DNA of 56,571 bases from Flavobacteriales bacterium TMED96 (GCA_002171475.2 NHEX02000027.1:27912-84482); one strand, 5' to 3'. Counted from the first letter of the stretch, positions 9,030 through 18,319 are shown. Made by a program: numbers and translations. Notes: a model not told the origin generated them from the sequence alone.

Positions 9030-9155
9030 TAACTTTTCAAATTCTTCGATTTTTTTAGTATCGATTTCATCAAGACCTTCTTCGTAAAAATGCCAATCGA
9101 AAGATGCTAGGTCTTGATCAATTTTTTCTTTTACTTTCTTCGGTTTTTTTGAAGA
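9030..9155 (-). other. rpsA-frame extension without a usual start codon
   Basis: These 42 codons join the TGA to the GTG at 9029 in the rpsA frame. They encode a conserved-looking S1 segment (FDWHFYEEGLDEID, then KKIEEFEKL), which in flavobacterial S1 proteins follows the charged N-terminal tail. The frame contains no ATG, GTG or TTG before 9029. Either the segment is reached by readthrough of TGA, translated from a rare start such as ATT, or not made. Confidence 0.6.
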
Positions 9156-9158
9156 TCA
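9156..9158 (-). other. In-frame UGA inside rpsA
   Basis: TGA followed by TCT TCA AAA. It is the only stop between the tail ORF (9509 start) and the end of S1 at 7386, all in one frame. UGA is a genuine stop elsewhere in the window (ATGA overlaps of coaBC/porD, prmC/ligA, murQ/DUF6095). Confidence 0.7.
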
Positions 9159-9509
9159 CTTAATTTTTTCTGTTTTCTCTTTTGTATCACTTTTAATTTT
9201 TGCAGACTCTTTTTCTACCTTTGATTTAGATTCAGTCTTTTTGGGAGAGTTTGCTTTGGTAGACTTGTAATCTTCTACTTTTTTAGATATTGGCTCTTGA
9301 GACTTGGTTTTAGCTGATTCTTTTTTTTCTGAAACTGAATTAGCATTCTTAGGTTTAGTTTCTTTTTTTTGTGCTTTACTAACCTTTTTAGTTGAAGAAG
9401 TTTTTTGTGAAGTTTTTTTGGTAGTTAGTTTTTTTGTGGTTGATGCAACTTTTTTTTTGGTTTCATCTTTTTTAGGTTTTTCTTTCTTTTCTTTTTGTCC
9501 CTTAGCCAT
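9156..9509 (-). CDS. rpsA: Lys-rich N-terminal tail of ribosomal protein S1 (separate ORF)
   Basis: 117 aa composed almost wholly of Lys, Ser, Thr, Glu and Ala (MAKGQKEKKEKPKKDETKKK...), resembling histone H1-like tails and the charged N-terminal extension of Bacteroidota S1. It has a good ATG start at 9509 and a promoter match at 9607-9636. It ends at TGA (9156-9158), and the next codons in the same frame lead straight into S1. I read it as the start of rpsA, cut off by the UGA, rather than an independent gene. A free basic peptide cannot be excluded. Confidence 0.6.
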   Translation of the reverse strand: MAKGQKEKKEKPKKDETKKKVASTTKKLTTKKTSQKTSSTKKVSKAQKKETKPKNANSVSEKKESAKTKSQEPISKKVEDYKSTKANSPKKTESKSKVEKESAKIKSDTKEKTEKIK

Positions 9510-9606
9510 TATTTTAAAATTTGTATCCTGTTAATAATTTGTGAAGCTTTAATTGAAATTAACAGAAGGGTTATTATTACTCCGCTTCACTTAATCAAAG
9601 AGTGTG

Positions 9607-9636
9607 CAAATATATACTTAAATCGATTATTAACAA
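9607..9636 (-). promoter_or_regulatory. Bacteroidota-type promoter for rpsA
   Basis: On the minus strand a -33 TTG (9634-9636) is followed after 19 bases by the -7 box TATATTTG (9614-9607), matching the Bacteroidota TTTG / TAnnTTTG consensus. A start near 9603 would give a leader of roughly 90 bases before the ATG at 9509. Confidence 0.6.
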
Positions 9637-9755
9637 CGATAATTCTAAAATAATTCGATCAAATATTATTAAAAATTTGATTATTGAAATTAAAAAAGTG
9701 AACTTTTCTTCTACTCTTAATTGTTTTTTGTACATTAAAAAAATTTTTTAAAAAA

Positions 9756-10007
9756 TTGAAAAAAAATAATTCTAGCGATAACGAATATTGGAGATCTAAC
9801 TTAAAATTCGTTTCAATTCTGCTTGCAATCTGGTTTACTGTTTCTTTTGGGTTTGGGATACTCCTCGTTGAAAATTTAAATCAATTCCAAATTGGAGGTT
9901 TCCCTCTTGGGTTTTGGTTTTCACAACAAGGCTCTATATATATTTTTGTGATTTTAATTTTCATATACATCTATCTAATGAATAAGCTGGATAAAAAATT
10001 CAAATAA
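9756..10007 (+). CDS. Na+/solute symporter small subunit (DUF4212)
   Basis: 83 aa with two predicted membrane helices (about residues 20-38 and 55-76) and an N-terminal YWRSNLKF motif, typical of the DUF4212 small subunit that precedes VC_2705-type Na+/solute symporters. The start is TTG at 9756, with no ATG available in the conserved N-terminus. Its TAA is followed directly by the ATG of the large subunit, so the two are translationally coupled. Substrate unknown. Confidence 0.85.
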   Translation: MKKNNSSDNEYWRSNLKFVSILLAIWFTVSFGFGILLVENLNQFQIGGFPLGFWFSQQGSIYIFVILIFIYIYLMNKLDKKFK

Positions 10008-11669
10008 ATGGAACTTCAAATATGGATTTGGCTTTTAGTGGGATTATCATTTGCTATGTACATTGGGATTGCAATATGGTCTAGAGCTGGAAACACGAAA
10101 GAATTTTATATAGCCGGAAGAGGTGTTCCTCCAGTAGCAAATGGTATGGCTACTGCTGCTGATTGGATGTCAGCCGCTTCTTTCATTTCTATGGCGGGGA
10201 TTATATCATTTATAGGCTATGATGGGTCAGTTTATCTTATGGGGTGGACGGGTGGATATGTTTTGTTAGCATTGCTATTAGCTCCATATTTAAGAAAATT
10301 TGGAAAGTTTACTGTACCTGACTTTATCGGAGAAAGATACTATTCATCAACTGCAAGATTGGTCGCTGTTTTTTGTGCTTTAATAGTATCTTTTACCTAC
10401 GTAGCTGGTCAAATGAGAGGTGTGGGTGTCGTTTTTTCAAGATATCTTGAAGTTGATATTAACACCGGTGTATTTATCGGCATGGCTATAGTTTTATTTT
10501 ATGCTGTTTTAGGAGGAATGAAAGGTATTACCTATACCCAAGTCGCTCAATATTGTGTTTTAATTTTTGCTTTTCTGATTCCAGCAATTTTCATATCATT
10601 TCTAAGTACGGGTTGGGTTATCCCACAAATTGGATTTGGGTCTTCAGATCAAAATGGCATTTACCTTCTTGATAAATTAAATTCGTTACACAAAGATTTG
10701 GGTTTTAGTAATTATACGAGTGGAAATAAGTCAATGTTGGATATGCTTCTGATTACACTTGCCCTAATGGTAGGGACCGCTGGTTTACCTCACGTTATTG
10801 TTCGTTTCTTTACAGTAAAAAAGGTAAGTGACGCTAGAAAATCTGCCGGTTGGGCTCTTTTATTTATAGCTATATTGTACACTACTGCACCGGCTATTGC
10901 AGTGTTTGCAAGAATAAATCTTATTGAAACAACAAACAATAAGATATATTCAAATATGCCTACTTGGTTTAAAAAATGGGAAGAAACAGGTCTTATCGAG
11001 TTTACAGATAAAAACAATGACCAAATAATTCAGTACAGTGCTGATAATACCAAAAATGAATTAATTATTGACAGAGATATTATGGTTCTTGCAAATCCAG
11101 AAATCGCTCAATTACCAAACTGGGTGATTGCCCTACTTGCTGCGGGTGCACTTGCGGCTGCTTTGTCGACTGCTGCTGGTCTTTTGCTTGTTATTTCTTC
11201 GTCAATTTCTCATGACTTAATTAAAGGAATTATACATCCTAAAGTAAGTGAAAAACAAGAATTAGTCGCAGCTCGAATTTCTTCTTTTGTGGCTGTAATG
11301 TTAGCCGGGTATTTTGGTATTAATCCACCGGGTTTTGTTGCCGCTACTGTTGCACTTGCTTTTGGACTTGCCGCTGCATCTTTTTTCCCAGCGATTGTGA
11401 TGGGAATATTTAGTTTAAAAATGAACAAAGAAGGTGCCGTTTGTGGAATGATAACAGGAATGTCTTTGATGATTATATATATGCTAAAATTCAAATTCGG
11501 ATGGTTTGGAGGAGGAAATTCATCTCAATGGTGGTTTGGGATCTCACCCGAAGGATTTGGTAGTATATCTATGCTATTTAACTTTTTAATTTCTATTACT
11601 GTTTCAAAATTCACAAAAAAAATTCCAGAAGAAGTTCAGAGATTAGTTCTAGAGATAAGAAAACCTTAA
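10008..11669 (+). CDS. Na+/solute symporter large subunit (VC_2705-type, ActP-like)
   Basis: 553 aa, about 13 membrane helices, of the sodium:solute symporter family. Early helices carry AGRGVPPVANGMATAADWMS and SFISMAGIISF. A soluble insertion of roughly 70 residues lies near residues 305-370 (FKKWEETGLIEF ... DRDIMV), as I recall for this subfamily. Relatives carry acetate and other organic acids, but the substrate here is not fixed by sequence. Coupled to the DUF4212 gene just upstream. Confidence 0.88.
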   Translation: MELQIWIWLLVGLSFAMYIGIAIWSRAGNTKEFYIAGRGVPPVANGMATAADWMSAASFISMAGIISFIGYDGSVYLMGWTGGYVLLALLLAPYLRKFGKFTVPDFIGERYYSSTARLVAVFCALIVSFTYVAGQMRGVGVVFSRYLEVDINTGVFIGMAIVLFYAVLGGMKGITYTQVAQYCVLIFAFLIPAIFISFLSTGWVIPQIGFGSSDQNGIYLLDKLNSLHKDLGFSNYTSGNKSMLDMLLITLALMVGTAGLPHVIVRFFTVKKVSDARKSAGWALLFIAILYTTAPAIAVFARINLIETTNNKIYSNMPTWFKKWEETGLIEFTDKNNDQIIQYSADNTKNELIIDRDIMVLANPEIAQLPNWVIALLAAGALAAALSTAAGLLLVISSSISHDLIKGIIHPKVSEKQELVAARISSFVAVMLAGYFGINPPGFVAATVALAFGLAAASFFPAIVMGIFSLKMNKEGAVCGMITGMSLMIIYMLKFKFGWFGGGNSSQWWFGISPEGFGSISMLFNFLISITVSKFTKKIPEEVQRLVLEIRKP

Positions 11670-11721
11670 TAAATAATATGCATTTCATATTTAAGATAAG
11701 TTATTAATTGAAAATTATTTT

Positions 11722-11729
11722 TATTTTTG
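11722..11729 (+). promoter_or_regulatory. -7 box (TATTTTTG) before the SulP gene
   Basis: TATTTTTG matches TAnnTTTG and ends 6 nt before the ATG at 11736. A TTG at 11708-11710 is too close to serve as -33, so support is partial. Confidence 0.3.
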
Positions 11730-11735
11730 CTGGTT

Positions 11736-13556
11736 ATGTATAAAAACGTATTAAAATTTGACTTTTCAAACTTCAAAGGGGATTTTTTTGGAGGTATAAC
11801 TGCTGGTATAGTTGCTCTCCCACTTGCACTGGCGTTTGGGTTAAGTTCTGGGTTAGGTCCTAGCGCCGGTTTATATGGTGCTATTTTTATCAGTTTTTTC
11901 GCAGCTTTTTTCGGAGGTACTGCGACCCAGATATCAGGTCCTACTGCTCCTATGACGGCTGTAAGCATGGTCTTTATTGCAGATATTTTATCCAATTTTG
12001 ATGGATCTACAAGCAAGGCATTACCTATTATTCTTGCAGTATTTTTGCTATCCGGTCTTTTACAAATTTTATTGGGCTTTATTGGAGTTGGAAAATATAT
12101 AAGATATATACCCTACCCAGTTGTTTCAGGTTTCATGACAGCTATAGGTGTTATTATTCTAGTCACCCAAATCGCACCAACGGTGGGTTATTACGTAAAA
12201 GAAGATAATGAATTTGTTGAAAATTTTAAAGAAAAGGCAGAAAGTAACCTTCTTCAAAAATCTCTTAATGATGAAATAAGTAACGAGACGTTAGTTTTAG
12301 ATGATTTTGAGTCCGTAATAAAAAATTCTAACAAAATAACTCAGACTGATATAATGACAGAAGCTAAAACTTTGGCTAGCAAGGAAGCTTCTGGAGTCTT
12401 AGGAACTTTCAATGTTATGCCTAGAATTATAAAAAATATTGATATAACAGAACTCTTATTAGCTCTTTTTACAATAGCTATTATTTATGGATTTAAAAGA
12501 ATAACAACCGCTGTCCCCAGTACTCTTGTGGCTTTATTTGTAGTGTCTGGAGTTGCGTACGGATTTGGAATTAATTATAGGCCAATATCAGCCATACCCT
12601 CAGGGCTTCCAGAAATACAGTATGGTGTATTTAATGTCCTAGATATCACACTAGTTGCAAAATATATTTTTACTGCAATTACTCTCGCACTTTTAGGGGC
12701 AATTGATTCACTTCTAACCTCTATTGTAGCTGATAATATGACTAAAACTATTCATAAACCCAATAAAGAGCTTATTGGTCAAGGAATTGGTAATTCAATT
12801 GGAGCTCTCTTTGGAGGTATTCCTGGTGCAGGAGCTACCATTAGGACAGTAGTAAATATAAATTCAGGGGGGAAAACAAGACTATCCGGAATGATCGCCG
12901 GACTTTTACTTCTTTTTATTCTCTTGGCAGTAGGTCCTATTGCTTCTAAAATTCCTGCTGCGGTGCTTGCAGGTATTTTAATAACCGTAGGAATAGGCGT
13001 TATGGATTATAAAGGGCTAAAGGCCATTCCTTATATGCCAAGGCCTGAGGTTTTTATACTAATAATCGTGTTAGTTCTCTCGTCAGTTTGGAACTTGGTA
13101 TACGCTGTTGGTATAGGTTTAGTAATAGCTTCCCTTATTTTTATGAAAAAAGTCGGTGATTTAACAAGTGAAAGCTTTAACATTTTTCCTATAAAAAAAG
13201 GGGAATTCAAACTTCCTTCAAATCTAAAGGAAGAGATTTTTATAAAAGATATTGAAGGACCTCTTTTCTTTGGGAGTAGCTCTAATTTTAATCAAACGGC
13301 TAAACAAATTCCATCAACAGTATCAATCTTAATTATTAGACTCAAAAAGGTGCCTTACATTGATCAATCTGGGTTGTATGCACTAGAATCTATAATTAAT
13401 GATCTAATTTCAAAAGATAAAAGAGTACTTCTCGTTGGGCTTAATGATCAGCCAAAGGACTTAATGGAAAAGGCAAACATAATTCCTAATTTAATTCCAA
13501 TAGAACAAATTTTTAATGATTTTGAATCATCTTTACTTTCAATAAAAAATCTTTAA
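11736..13556 (+). CDS. SulP anion transporter, BicA-like, with STAS domain
   Basis: 606 aa. The membrane part starts FKGDFFGGITAGIVALPLAL and contains GAIDSLLTSIVADNMT and GIPGAGATIRTVVNINSGG, which strongly resemble cyanobacterial BicA (Na+-dependent bicarbonate). A STAS domain fills roughly residues 500-600 (SGLYALESI). I chose the ATG at 11736 over the TTG at 11727. Between helices, residues ~153-218 form a charged, soluble insertion that I do not recall from BicA. Bicarbonate is a reasonable guess for the substrate; sulfate or other anions remain possible. Confidence 0.87.
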   Translation: MYKNVLKFDFSNFKGDFFGGITAGIVALPLALAFGLSSGLGPSAGLYGAIFISFFAAFFGGTATQISGPTAPMTAVSMVFIADILSNFDGSTSKALPIILAVFLLSGLLQILLGFIGVGKYIRYIPYPVVSGFMTAIGVIILVTQIAPTVGYYVKEDNEFVENFKEKAESNLLQKSLNDEISNETLVLDDFESVIKNSNKITQTDIMTEAKTLASKEASGVLGTFNVMPRIIKNIDITELLLALFTIAIIYGFKRITTAVPSTLVALFVVSGVAYGFGINYRPISAIPSGLPEIQYGVFNVLDITLVAKYIFTAITLALLGAIDSLLTSIVADNMTKTIHKPNKELIGQGIGNSIGALFGGIPGAGATIRTVVNINSGGKTRLSGMIAGLLLLFILLAVGPIASKIPAAVLAGILITVGIGVMDYKGLKAIPYMPRPEVFILIIVLVLSSVWNLVYAVGIGLVIASLIFMKKVGDLTSESFNIFPIKKGEFKLPSNLKEEIFIKDIEGPLFFGSSSNFNQTAKQIPSTVSILIIRLKKVPYIDQSGLYALESIINDLISKDKRVLLVGLNDQPKDLMEKANIIPNLIPIEQIFNDFESSLLSIKNL

Positions 13557-13567
13557 AAGGATAAATT

Positions 13568-14254
13568 CTAAAATTCAAGATTTGAGTCTATATAATTTTT
13601 AGCAATATTAAATACTTCTAGCTCTGATTTTTTGGAAGTATCAATTTCAAAGGCATCATTAGGTTTTTTAAGTGGTGCTATTTTTCTTTCAGAATCTGTT
13701 TTATCCCTCTTAATTAGATTGTCCTCTACTTTCTTTGTGTCAAATGAGATATTATTTTCCTCTATTTGCGTGTTTCTCCTCCTGGTTCTTATATCTAAAT
13801 CTGCTCTTAAAAAAAATTTCACCTTAGCATCGGGAAATACAACAGTCCCAATATCTCTTCCTTCAACAACAATTGATTTTTGTAGTGCAAGATTTTTTTG
13901 CTGAGTAAATAAAAATTTTCTAACTGACTCCAGTTTTGCAACAGAACTAACAATATTGGATATCTCAAAACTATACATCTTTTCACCAAAAGTTTTCCCA
14001 TCAAATGACAAGGAATTATTTCCGTTTTTATCAATCACCCAATCGAAATTTAAATTATTAATTTTATTTATCAATTTAGATTCATTGATTTTATCTTTTA
14101 TTACACATCCATTATTTAACGCAAAATAGCTAATAATTCTATACATTAATCCAGAATTTAAATAATAGAAATTGTAGTGTTCAGCAAGTTTACTTGCGAG
14201 TGTGCTTTTACCTGTTGATGAAAATCCATCAACTGAAATTATATTTCTAGGCAT
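13568..14254 (-). CDS. cmk: Cytidylate kinase
   Basis: Phosphorylates CMP/dCMP with ATP. P-loop GFSSTGKS at residues 10-17, then the LNSGLMYR substrate motif, VVEGRDIGTVVFPDA, and the NMP-binding insertion typical of Cmk. ATG at 14254 (MPRNIISVDG); a TTG two codons earlier is less likely. It converges with the SulP gene with only 11 bases between stops, and no terminator is visible there. lon lies upstream on the same strand. Confidence 0.95.
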   Translation of the reverse strand: MPRNIISVDGFSSTGKSTLASKLAEHYNFYYLNSGLMYRIISYFALNNGCVIKDKINESKLINKINNLNFDWVIDKNGNNSLSFDGKTFGEKMYSFEISNIVSSVAKLESVRKFLFTQQKNLALQKSIVVEGRDIGTVVFPDAKVKFFLRADLDIRTRRRNTQIEENNISFDTKKVEDNLIKRDKTDSERKIAPLKKPNDAFEIDTSKKSELEVFNIAKNYIDSNLEF

Positions 14255-14320
14255 AGACAATAAAATCCTTTCATTTTAAATTTAAATTATATCATAAAAA
14301 AATCACTGTAAATCAAAAAA

Positions 14321-16771
14321 TTAAATGTTTTTTGGATTTGAAACAGTTTCATCTGTAACAGACAATTTAATAACATCTCTCATTTCGCTAACGTAGTGTA
14401 AATTTAAATTTTGTAGATAATTCTTTGGGATTAATTCAACATCCTTTTTATTTTCTTCACTAAGAATAATCTCTTTAATCTTTGATCTTTTAGCAGCAAG
14501 AATTTTTTCCTTTATTCCGCCAACCGGAAGGACCTTGCCTCTCAATGTAATCTCACCGGTCATAGACAAATACTTTTTTACTTTTTTTTGACTGAAAAGA
14601 GAAACAAGTGAAGTTAACATTGTTATACCCGCGCTTGGCCCATCTTTTGGAGTAGCACCCTCAGGAATGTGGATATGAACATTGTATTTATCAAATTCTA
14701 TTTTGCTTAAATCAAATAAATCTGCATTTGACTTTATATATTCAAGAGCAATGGTTGCTGATTCTTTCATTATTTTTCCAAGATTGCCTGTGATTGAAAG
14801 TTGACCTTTACCAGATGATAAGGCCGATTCAATAAAAAGAATTTCTCCACCTGCAGAAGTCCAAGCAAGCCCAACAACAACTCCTGCTTTATTATTATTT
14901 TTGAAAACTTCTCTATTAATTAATTGAGGGCCAAGGATCTCTTTAATTTTTACCTTGGAGGGATTTAAAGAGTATTTTTCATCCATTGCAACTGATTTAG
15001 CAGCATATCTTACTGATTTAGCAATTTGCTTTTCTAAACCTCTTACACCTGATTCTCTGGTATACTTGTCAATTATAACCTCTATAATTGGTTTAGAAAG
15101 GATGAAATCTTTTTTATTTAAACCATGTTCTTTTAATTGTTTAGGAACTAAATATTTTTTTGCAATTATTGTTTTTTCTTCAAGAGTGTAACCACTTATG
15201 TTAATAAATTCCATTCTATCTCTAAGTGCCGGATTTATAGATAATATATTATTGGATGTTGCAATGAACATGACCTTTGATAAGTCATAACCCAACTCAA
15301 GGAAATTATCATAAAAATCACTATTTTGCTCTGGATCTAAAACTTCAAGAAGTGCGGAAGAGGGATCTCCTTGAGAACCAAAACCAACTTTATCAATTTC
15401 ATCTAAAACAAAAACAGGGTTTGAAGTTCCAGTTTTTTTTATATTTTGAATAATTCTACCAGGCATAGCTCCTATGTATGTTTTACGATGACCTCTAATC
15501 TCAGATTCATCTTTCAGACCTCCAAGTGAGACCCTCACATATTCTCTTCCAATTGCTTCTGCGATAGATTTACCCAATGATGTTTTACCTACTCCAGGTG
15601 GACCATGAAGACAAATAATTGGTGATTTCATGTCATTTCTTAGCTTTAGAACAGCTAGATATTCTATTATTCTCTTTTTTACCTCATCTAAACCAAAATG
15701 ATCCCTGTTTAAAACTTTCTCTGATCTTTTAAGATCAAAGTTGTCGGTCGAAAAGTGATTCCATGGAAGATCAAGTAGTAAATCAATATAGTTTCTTTGT
15801 ACAGAAAATTCAGCAACTTGGGGATTCATTCTTTGAAGTTTAGAAATTTCTTTTTCAAATGTACTTTGAACTTTATCACTCCATAGTTTTTTAGAAGCTC
15901 TTTTTCTTAATTCTTCAATTTCCTCTTCTTGTGTATGTCCACCGAGTTCCTCTTGAATCGTTTTCATCTGCTGGTGAAGATAGTATTCCCTTTGTTGTTG
16001 GTCTAAATCGTTCCTTACTCTAGATTGAATATCATTTTTCAATTCCAGCTCTTGGTATTCTAAATTGATATATTTTAAACACAACAGAGCCCTTTCACTA
16101 ATATTTTTTGAACTTAGAATTTTTTGTTTGTCATTTACAGTGAGATTCATATTTGAAGAAACAAAATTTATCAAAAATGAATCACTTTGAATATTTTTAA
16201 TTGCAAATGAAGCTTCACTTGGAATGTTTTGATTTTCGTTAATTATCTTAATTGCTGTTTCTTTAATGGATTCAACAGTTAGTTTAAATTCTGACTCCTT
16301 CTTTTGTTTTTTGTTTTCTAAAATAGAACTTATTTTAACCTTCAGATAAGGAAGGTTAGAAACCAAATTATCAATCTTAAATCTTTTTTTGCCTTGAATT
16401 ATAATTGTTGTACTCCCATCCGGCATTTTTAAAACTCTAAGAATTTGAGCTACCGTTCCCATTTGATAAAGGTCATTAATTGCAGGATCTTCTACTTTCT
16501 TATCTTTTTGAGCCACAACACCAATTGGATTTTTGGATTTGTTTGCATCCTTAATTAATTGTATGGATTTATCCCTACCAACTGTAATTGGAATAACAAC
16601 ACCTGGAAATAAAACAGTATTTTTTATTGGAAGTAAAGAAACAACTTCAGGTAATTCTTCTTTTTCAAGTGCCTCCTCATCTTCAGATGTCATAAGAGGT
16701 ATTAGTTCAGCTTCAGAACCAACACTGTCTAAAGAAAAATCGTTACTATCTGAAAAAATTGATTTTGTCAT
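14321..16771 (-). CDS. lon: ATP-dependent Lon protease
   Basis: Cytoplasmic AAA+ serine protease for misfolded and regulatory proteins. The N-terminal substrate domain begins VVSLLPIKNTVLFPGVVIP; Walker A GPPGVGKT is near residue 390; Walker B is VFVLDEIDK; and the catalytic Ser is in PKDGPSAGITM with a Lys in the following GKVLPVGGIKEK segment. 816 aa from the ATG at 16771 (MTKSIF); an in-frame ATG at 16795 would add 8 residues. A perfect 8+1+8 palindrome lies at 16780-16796, between the two candidate starts. Confidence 0.96.
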   Translation of the reverse strand: MTKSIFSDSNDFSLDSVGSEAELIPLMTSEDEEALEKEELPEVVSLLPIKNTVLFPGVVIPITVGRDKSIQLIKDANKSKNPIGVVAQKDKKVEDPAINDLYQMGTVAQILRVLKMPDGSTTIIIQGKKRFKIDNLVSNLPYLKVKISSILENKKQKKESEFKLTVESIKETAIKIINENQNIPSEASFAIKNIQSDSFLINFVSSNMNLTVNDKQKILSSKNISERALLCLKYINLEYQELELKNDIQSRVRNDLDQQQREYYLHQQMKTIQEELGGHTQEEEIEELRKRASKKLWSDKVQSTFEKEISKLQRMNPQVAEFSVQRNYIDLLLDLPWNHFSTDNFDLKRSEKVLNRDHFGLDEVKKRIIEYLAVLKLRNDMKSPIICLHGPPGVGKTSLGKSIAEAIGREYVRVSLGGLKDESEIRGHRKTYIGAMPGRIIQNIKKTGTSNPVFVLDEIDKVGFGSQGDPSSALLEVLDPEQNSDFYDNFLELGYDLSKVMFIATSNNILSINPALRDRMEFINISGYTLEEKTIIAKKYLVPKQLKEHGLNKKDFILSKPIIEVIIDKYTRESGVRGLEKQIAKSVRYAAKSVAMDEKYSLNPSKVKIKEILGPQLINREVFKNNNKAGVVVGLAWTSAGGEILFIESALSSGKGQLSITGNLGKIMKESATIALEYIKSNADLFDLSKIEFDKYNVHIHIPEGATPKDGPSAGITMLTSLVSLFSQKKVKKYLSMTGEITLRGKVLPVGGIKEKILAAKRSKIKEIILSEENKKDVELIPKNYLQNLNLHYVSEMRDVIKLSVTDETVSNPKNI

Positions 16772-16779
16772 AACAAGTA

Positions 16780-16796
16780 AATGACATAATGTCATT
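16780..16796. promoter_or_regulatory. 17-bp palindrome upstream of lon
   Basis: AATGACAT-A-ATGTCATT: perfect 8-base arms around one central base, 9-25 nt before the lon ATG at 16771 and covering the alternative ATG at 16795. It could be an operator for a dimeric regulator or an RNA hairpin in the leader. No other copy was noticed in the window. Function is inferred. Confidence 0.4.
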
Positions 16797-16869
16797 AAAA
16801 GAAAAATAAATAGTACTGATTATATATTTTTAAGGTACATTATCATTCTATTATATTTATGTCCAATAT

Positions 16870-18213
16870 CTATGCCATTTGTTTATTATTAAATTTCCCC
16901 TTTTTTTTATTAATACTCAAAATTAAGAAACCGCCAATTAAAAAAAATAGCATAAAGAATATTACTGATGATCTCATACTTCCAGTGATTTGATCAACCA
17001 TTCCGAAAAGTGTCATACCAAAAACAACAGCTATTTTTTCAGTGACTCCATAAAAACTAAAGTAAGAGGCAGTATCTTTTGTATTAGGCAAATACTTAGA
17101 ATAGGTGGCTCTAGAAGTTGATTGCAATCCACCCATAACCATTCCAACTAATCCAGCAACCAAATAAAACTGAAAAGGTGTTTGTATATAATAGGCGTAT
17201 ATACAGATAAGCCCCCAAAGGATATTAGCTACAAATAAAGTAGGTATATTTCCATATTTTAAAGATGCTCTTGCTGCAATTATTGCACCAAAAATGGCTA
17301 TTAGCTGTATTAGTAAGATACTAACAATTAGTCCTATTGTTTTTTCTTGATCTGAAGACCAAATTATTTCCTCTTCTCCAAAATAAGCAGCAACAAGCAT
17401 AATTGTTTGAAGTGCCAGAGAATAAACAAAAAATGCTAATAAAAAACGTTTTAACGAAAAGTCTATTTTTATTAAATCGTATACACTTCTAAGCTCCCTA
17501 TATCCATGAAAAATAATATTTTTTTTCTCAACAGATTTCTTTTCACCTTTAGGCAAGTAAAAAAATGATATTTGACTAAATAATAACCACCAAAAACCAA
17601 CACATACAAATGATATTTTCATTGCATAGAGTCTTGCTTGATCTGGATTTCCTGAAATACCGTAAAAGTCAGGTTGCATAATTAGTGATAAGTTGAACAA
17701 AAGTAAAATTACGCTTCCAATATAGCCTAATGAGTAACCTTTAGCACTTGCCCTGTCTTGTTGTTCAGGATAAGCTACATCTGGTAGGTAAGAATTATAG
17801 AAAATTAAACTGGCCCAGAATCCAATTAATGCTAAAAAATAGAGAAAAAGTCCAGTATAAATGTTATCAAGATTAAACCAAAATAGTCCAATACAAGAAA
17901 AAGAACCTAAAAAAACAAAAAGTTGCATAAAACGTTTTTTATTTCCTAAAAAATCTGCAATACCAGCTAAAATCGGTGAAATAAGTGAAATAATTACAAA
18001 CGCAAATGCTGTCAGAAAACTTATCATAGCTGTATTTTTAATTTGATAGCCCATAAATAAAATTTTATTGTTTTCCACAAATAAAGCTGCGTAATAAAGA
18101 GGAAAAATTGCAGTAGTTATTACCAGTGAATAGACTGAATTAGCCCAATCATAAAAAGCCCAAGCGTTAATAAGTTTTTTAGTACCTTTCTTAGGTTTTT
18201 TTTTTGAAAGCAT
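16870..18213 (-). CDS. MFS transporter, UMF1 family
   Basis: 447 aa with about 12 membrane helices. The N-terminal INAWAFYDWANSVYSLVI is the signature of the UMF1 (Atg22-like) branch of the major facilitator superfamily, whose bacterial substrates are mostly unknown. Later segments (MVMGGLQSTSRATYSKYLP and SYFSFYGVTEK) also fit. ATG at 18213. It diverges from msrB and is read toward lon; the 74 bases before lon show no clear terminator. Confidence 0.88.
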   Translation of the reverse strand: MLSKKKPKKGTKKLINAWAFYDWANSVYSLVITTAIFPLYYAALFVENNKILFMGYQIKNTAMISFLTAFAFVIISLISPILAGIADFLGNKKRFMQLFVFLGSFSCIGLFWFNLDNIYTGLFLYFLALIGFWASLIFYNSYLPDVAYPEQQDRASAKGYSLGYIGSVILLLFNLSLIMQPDFYGISGNPDQARLYAMKISFVCVGFWWLLFSQISFFYLPKGEKKSVEKKNIIFHGYRELRSVYDLIKIDFSLKRFLLAFFVYSLALQTIMLVAAYFGEEEIIWSSDQEKTIGLIVSILLIQLIAIFGAIIAARASLKYGNIPTLFVANILWGLICIYAYYIQTPFQFYLVAGLVGMVMGGLQSTSRATYSKYLPNTKDTASYFSFYGVTEKIAVVFGMTLFGMVDQITGSMRSSVIFFMLFFLIGGFLILSINKKKGKFNNKQMA

Positions 18214-18308
18214 ATTTTAAAATTACGAAGTTTTTTTAAAATAGCTTTAAATTATGATATGTTGTGATGTTCTTATGTGTTAAATATCTATTTTAGATAA
18301 CAAAAAAG

Positions 18309-18316
18309 TAAATTTG
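18309..18316 (+). promoter_or_regulatory. -7 box (TAAATTTG) abutting the first msrB
   Basis: TAAATTTG matches TAnnTTTG and is followed by AAT and the ATG at 18320. A start about 4 nt after the box would coincide with the A of ATG, predicting a leaderless mRNA. No -33 TTTG is visible at usual spacing. Confidence 0.35.
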
Positions 18317-18319
18317 AAT

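Noticed and set aside
9156-9158. UGA recoded as an amino acid genome-wide
   Set aside because: UGA ends dnaA, the PqqB-like gene, coaBC, prmC and murQ at sensible places, so it is an ordinary stop.
11666-12016. 116-codon minus-strand ORF
   Set aside because: Antisense shadow of the SulP gene, low-complexity composition.
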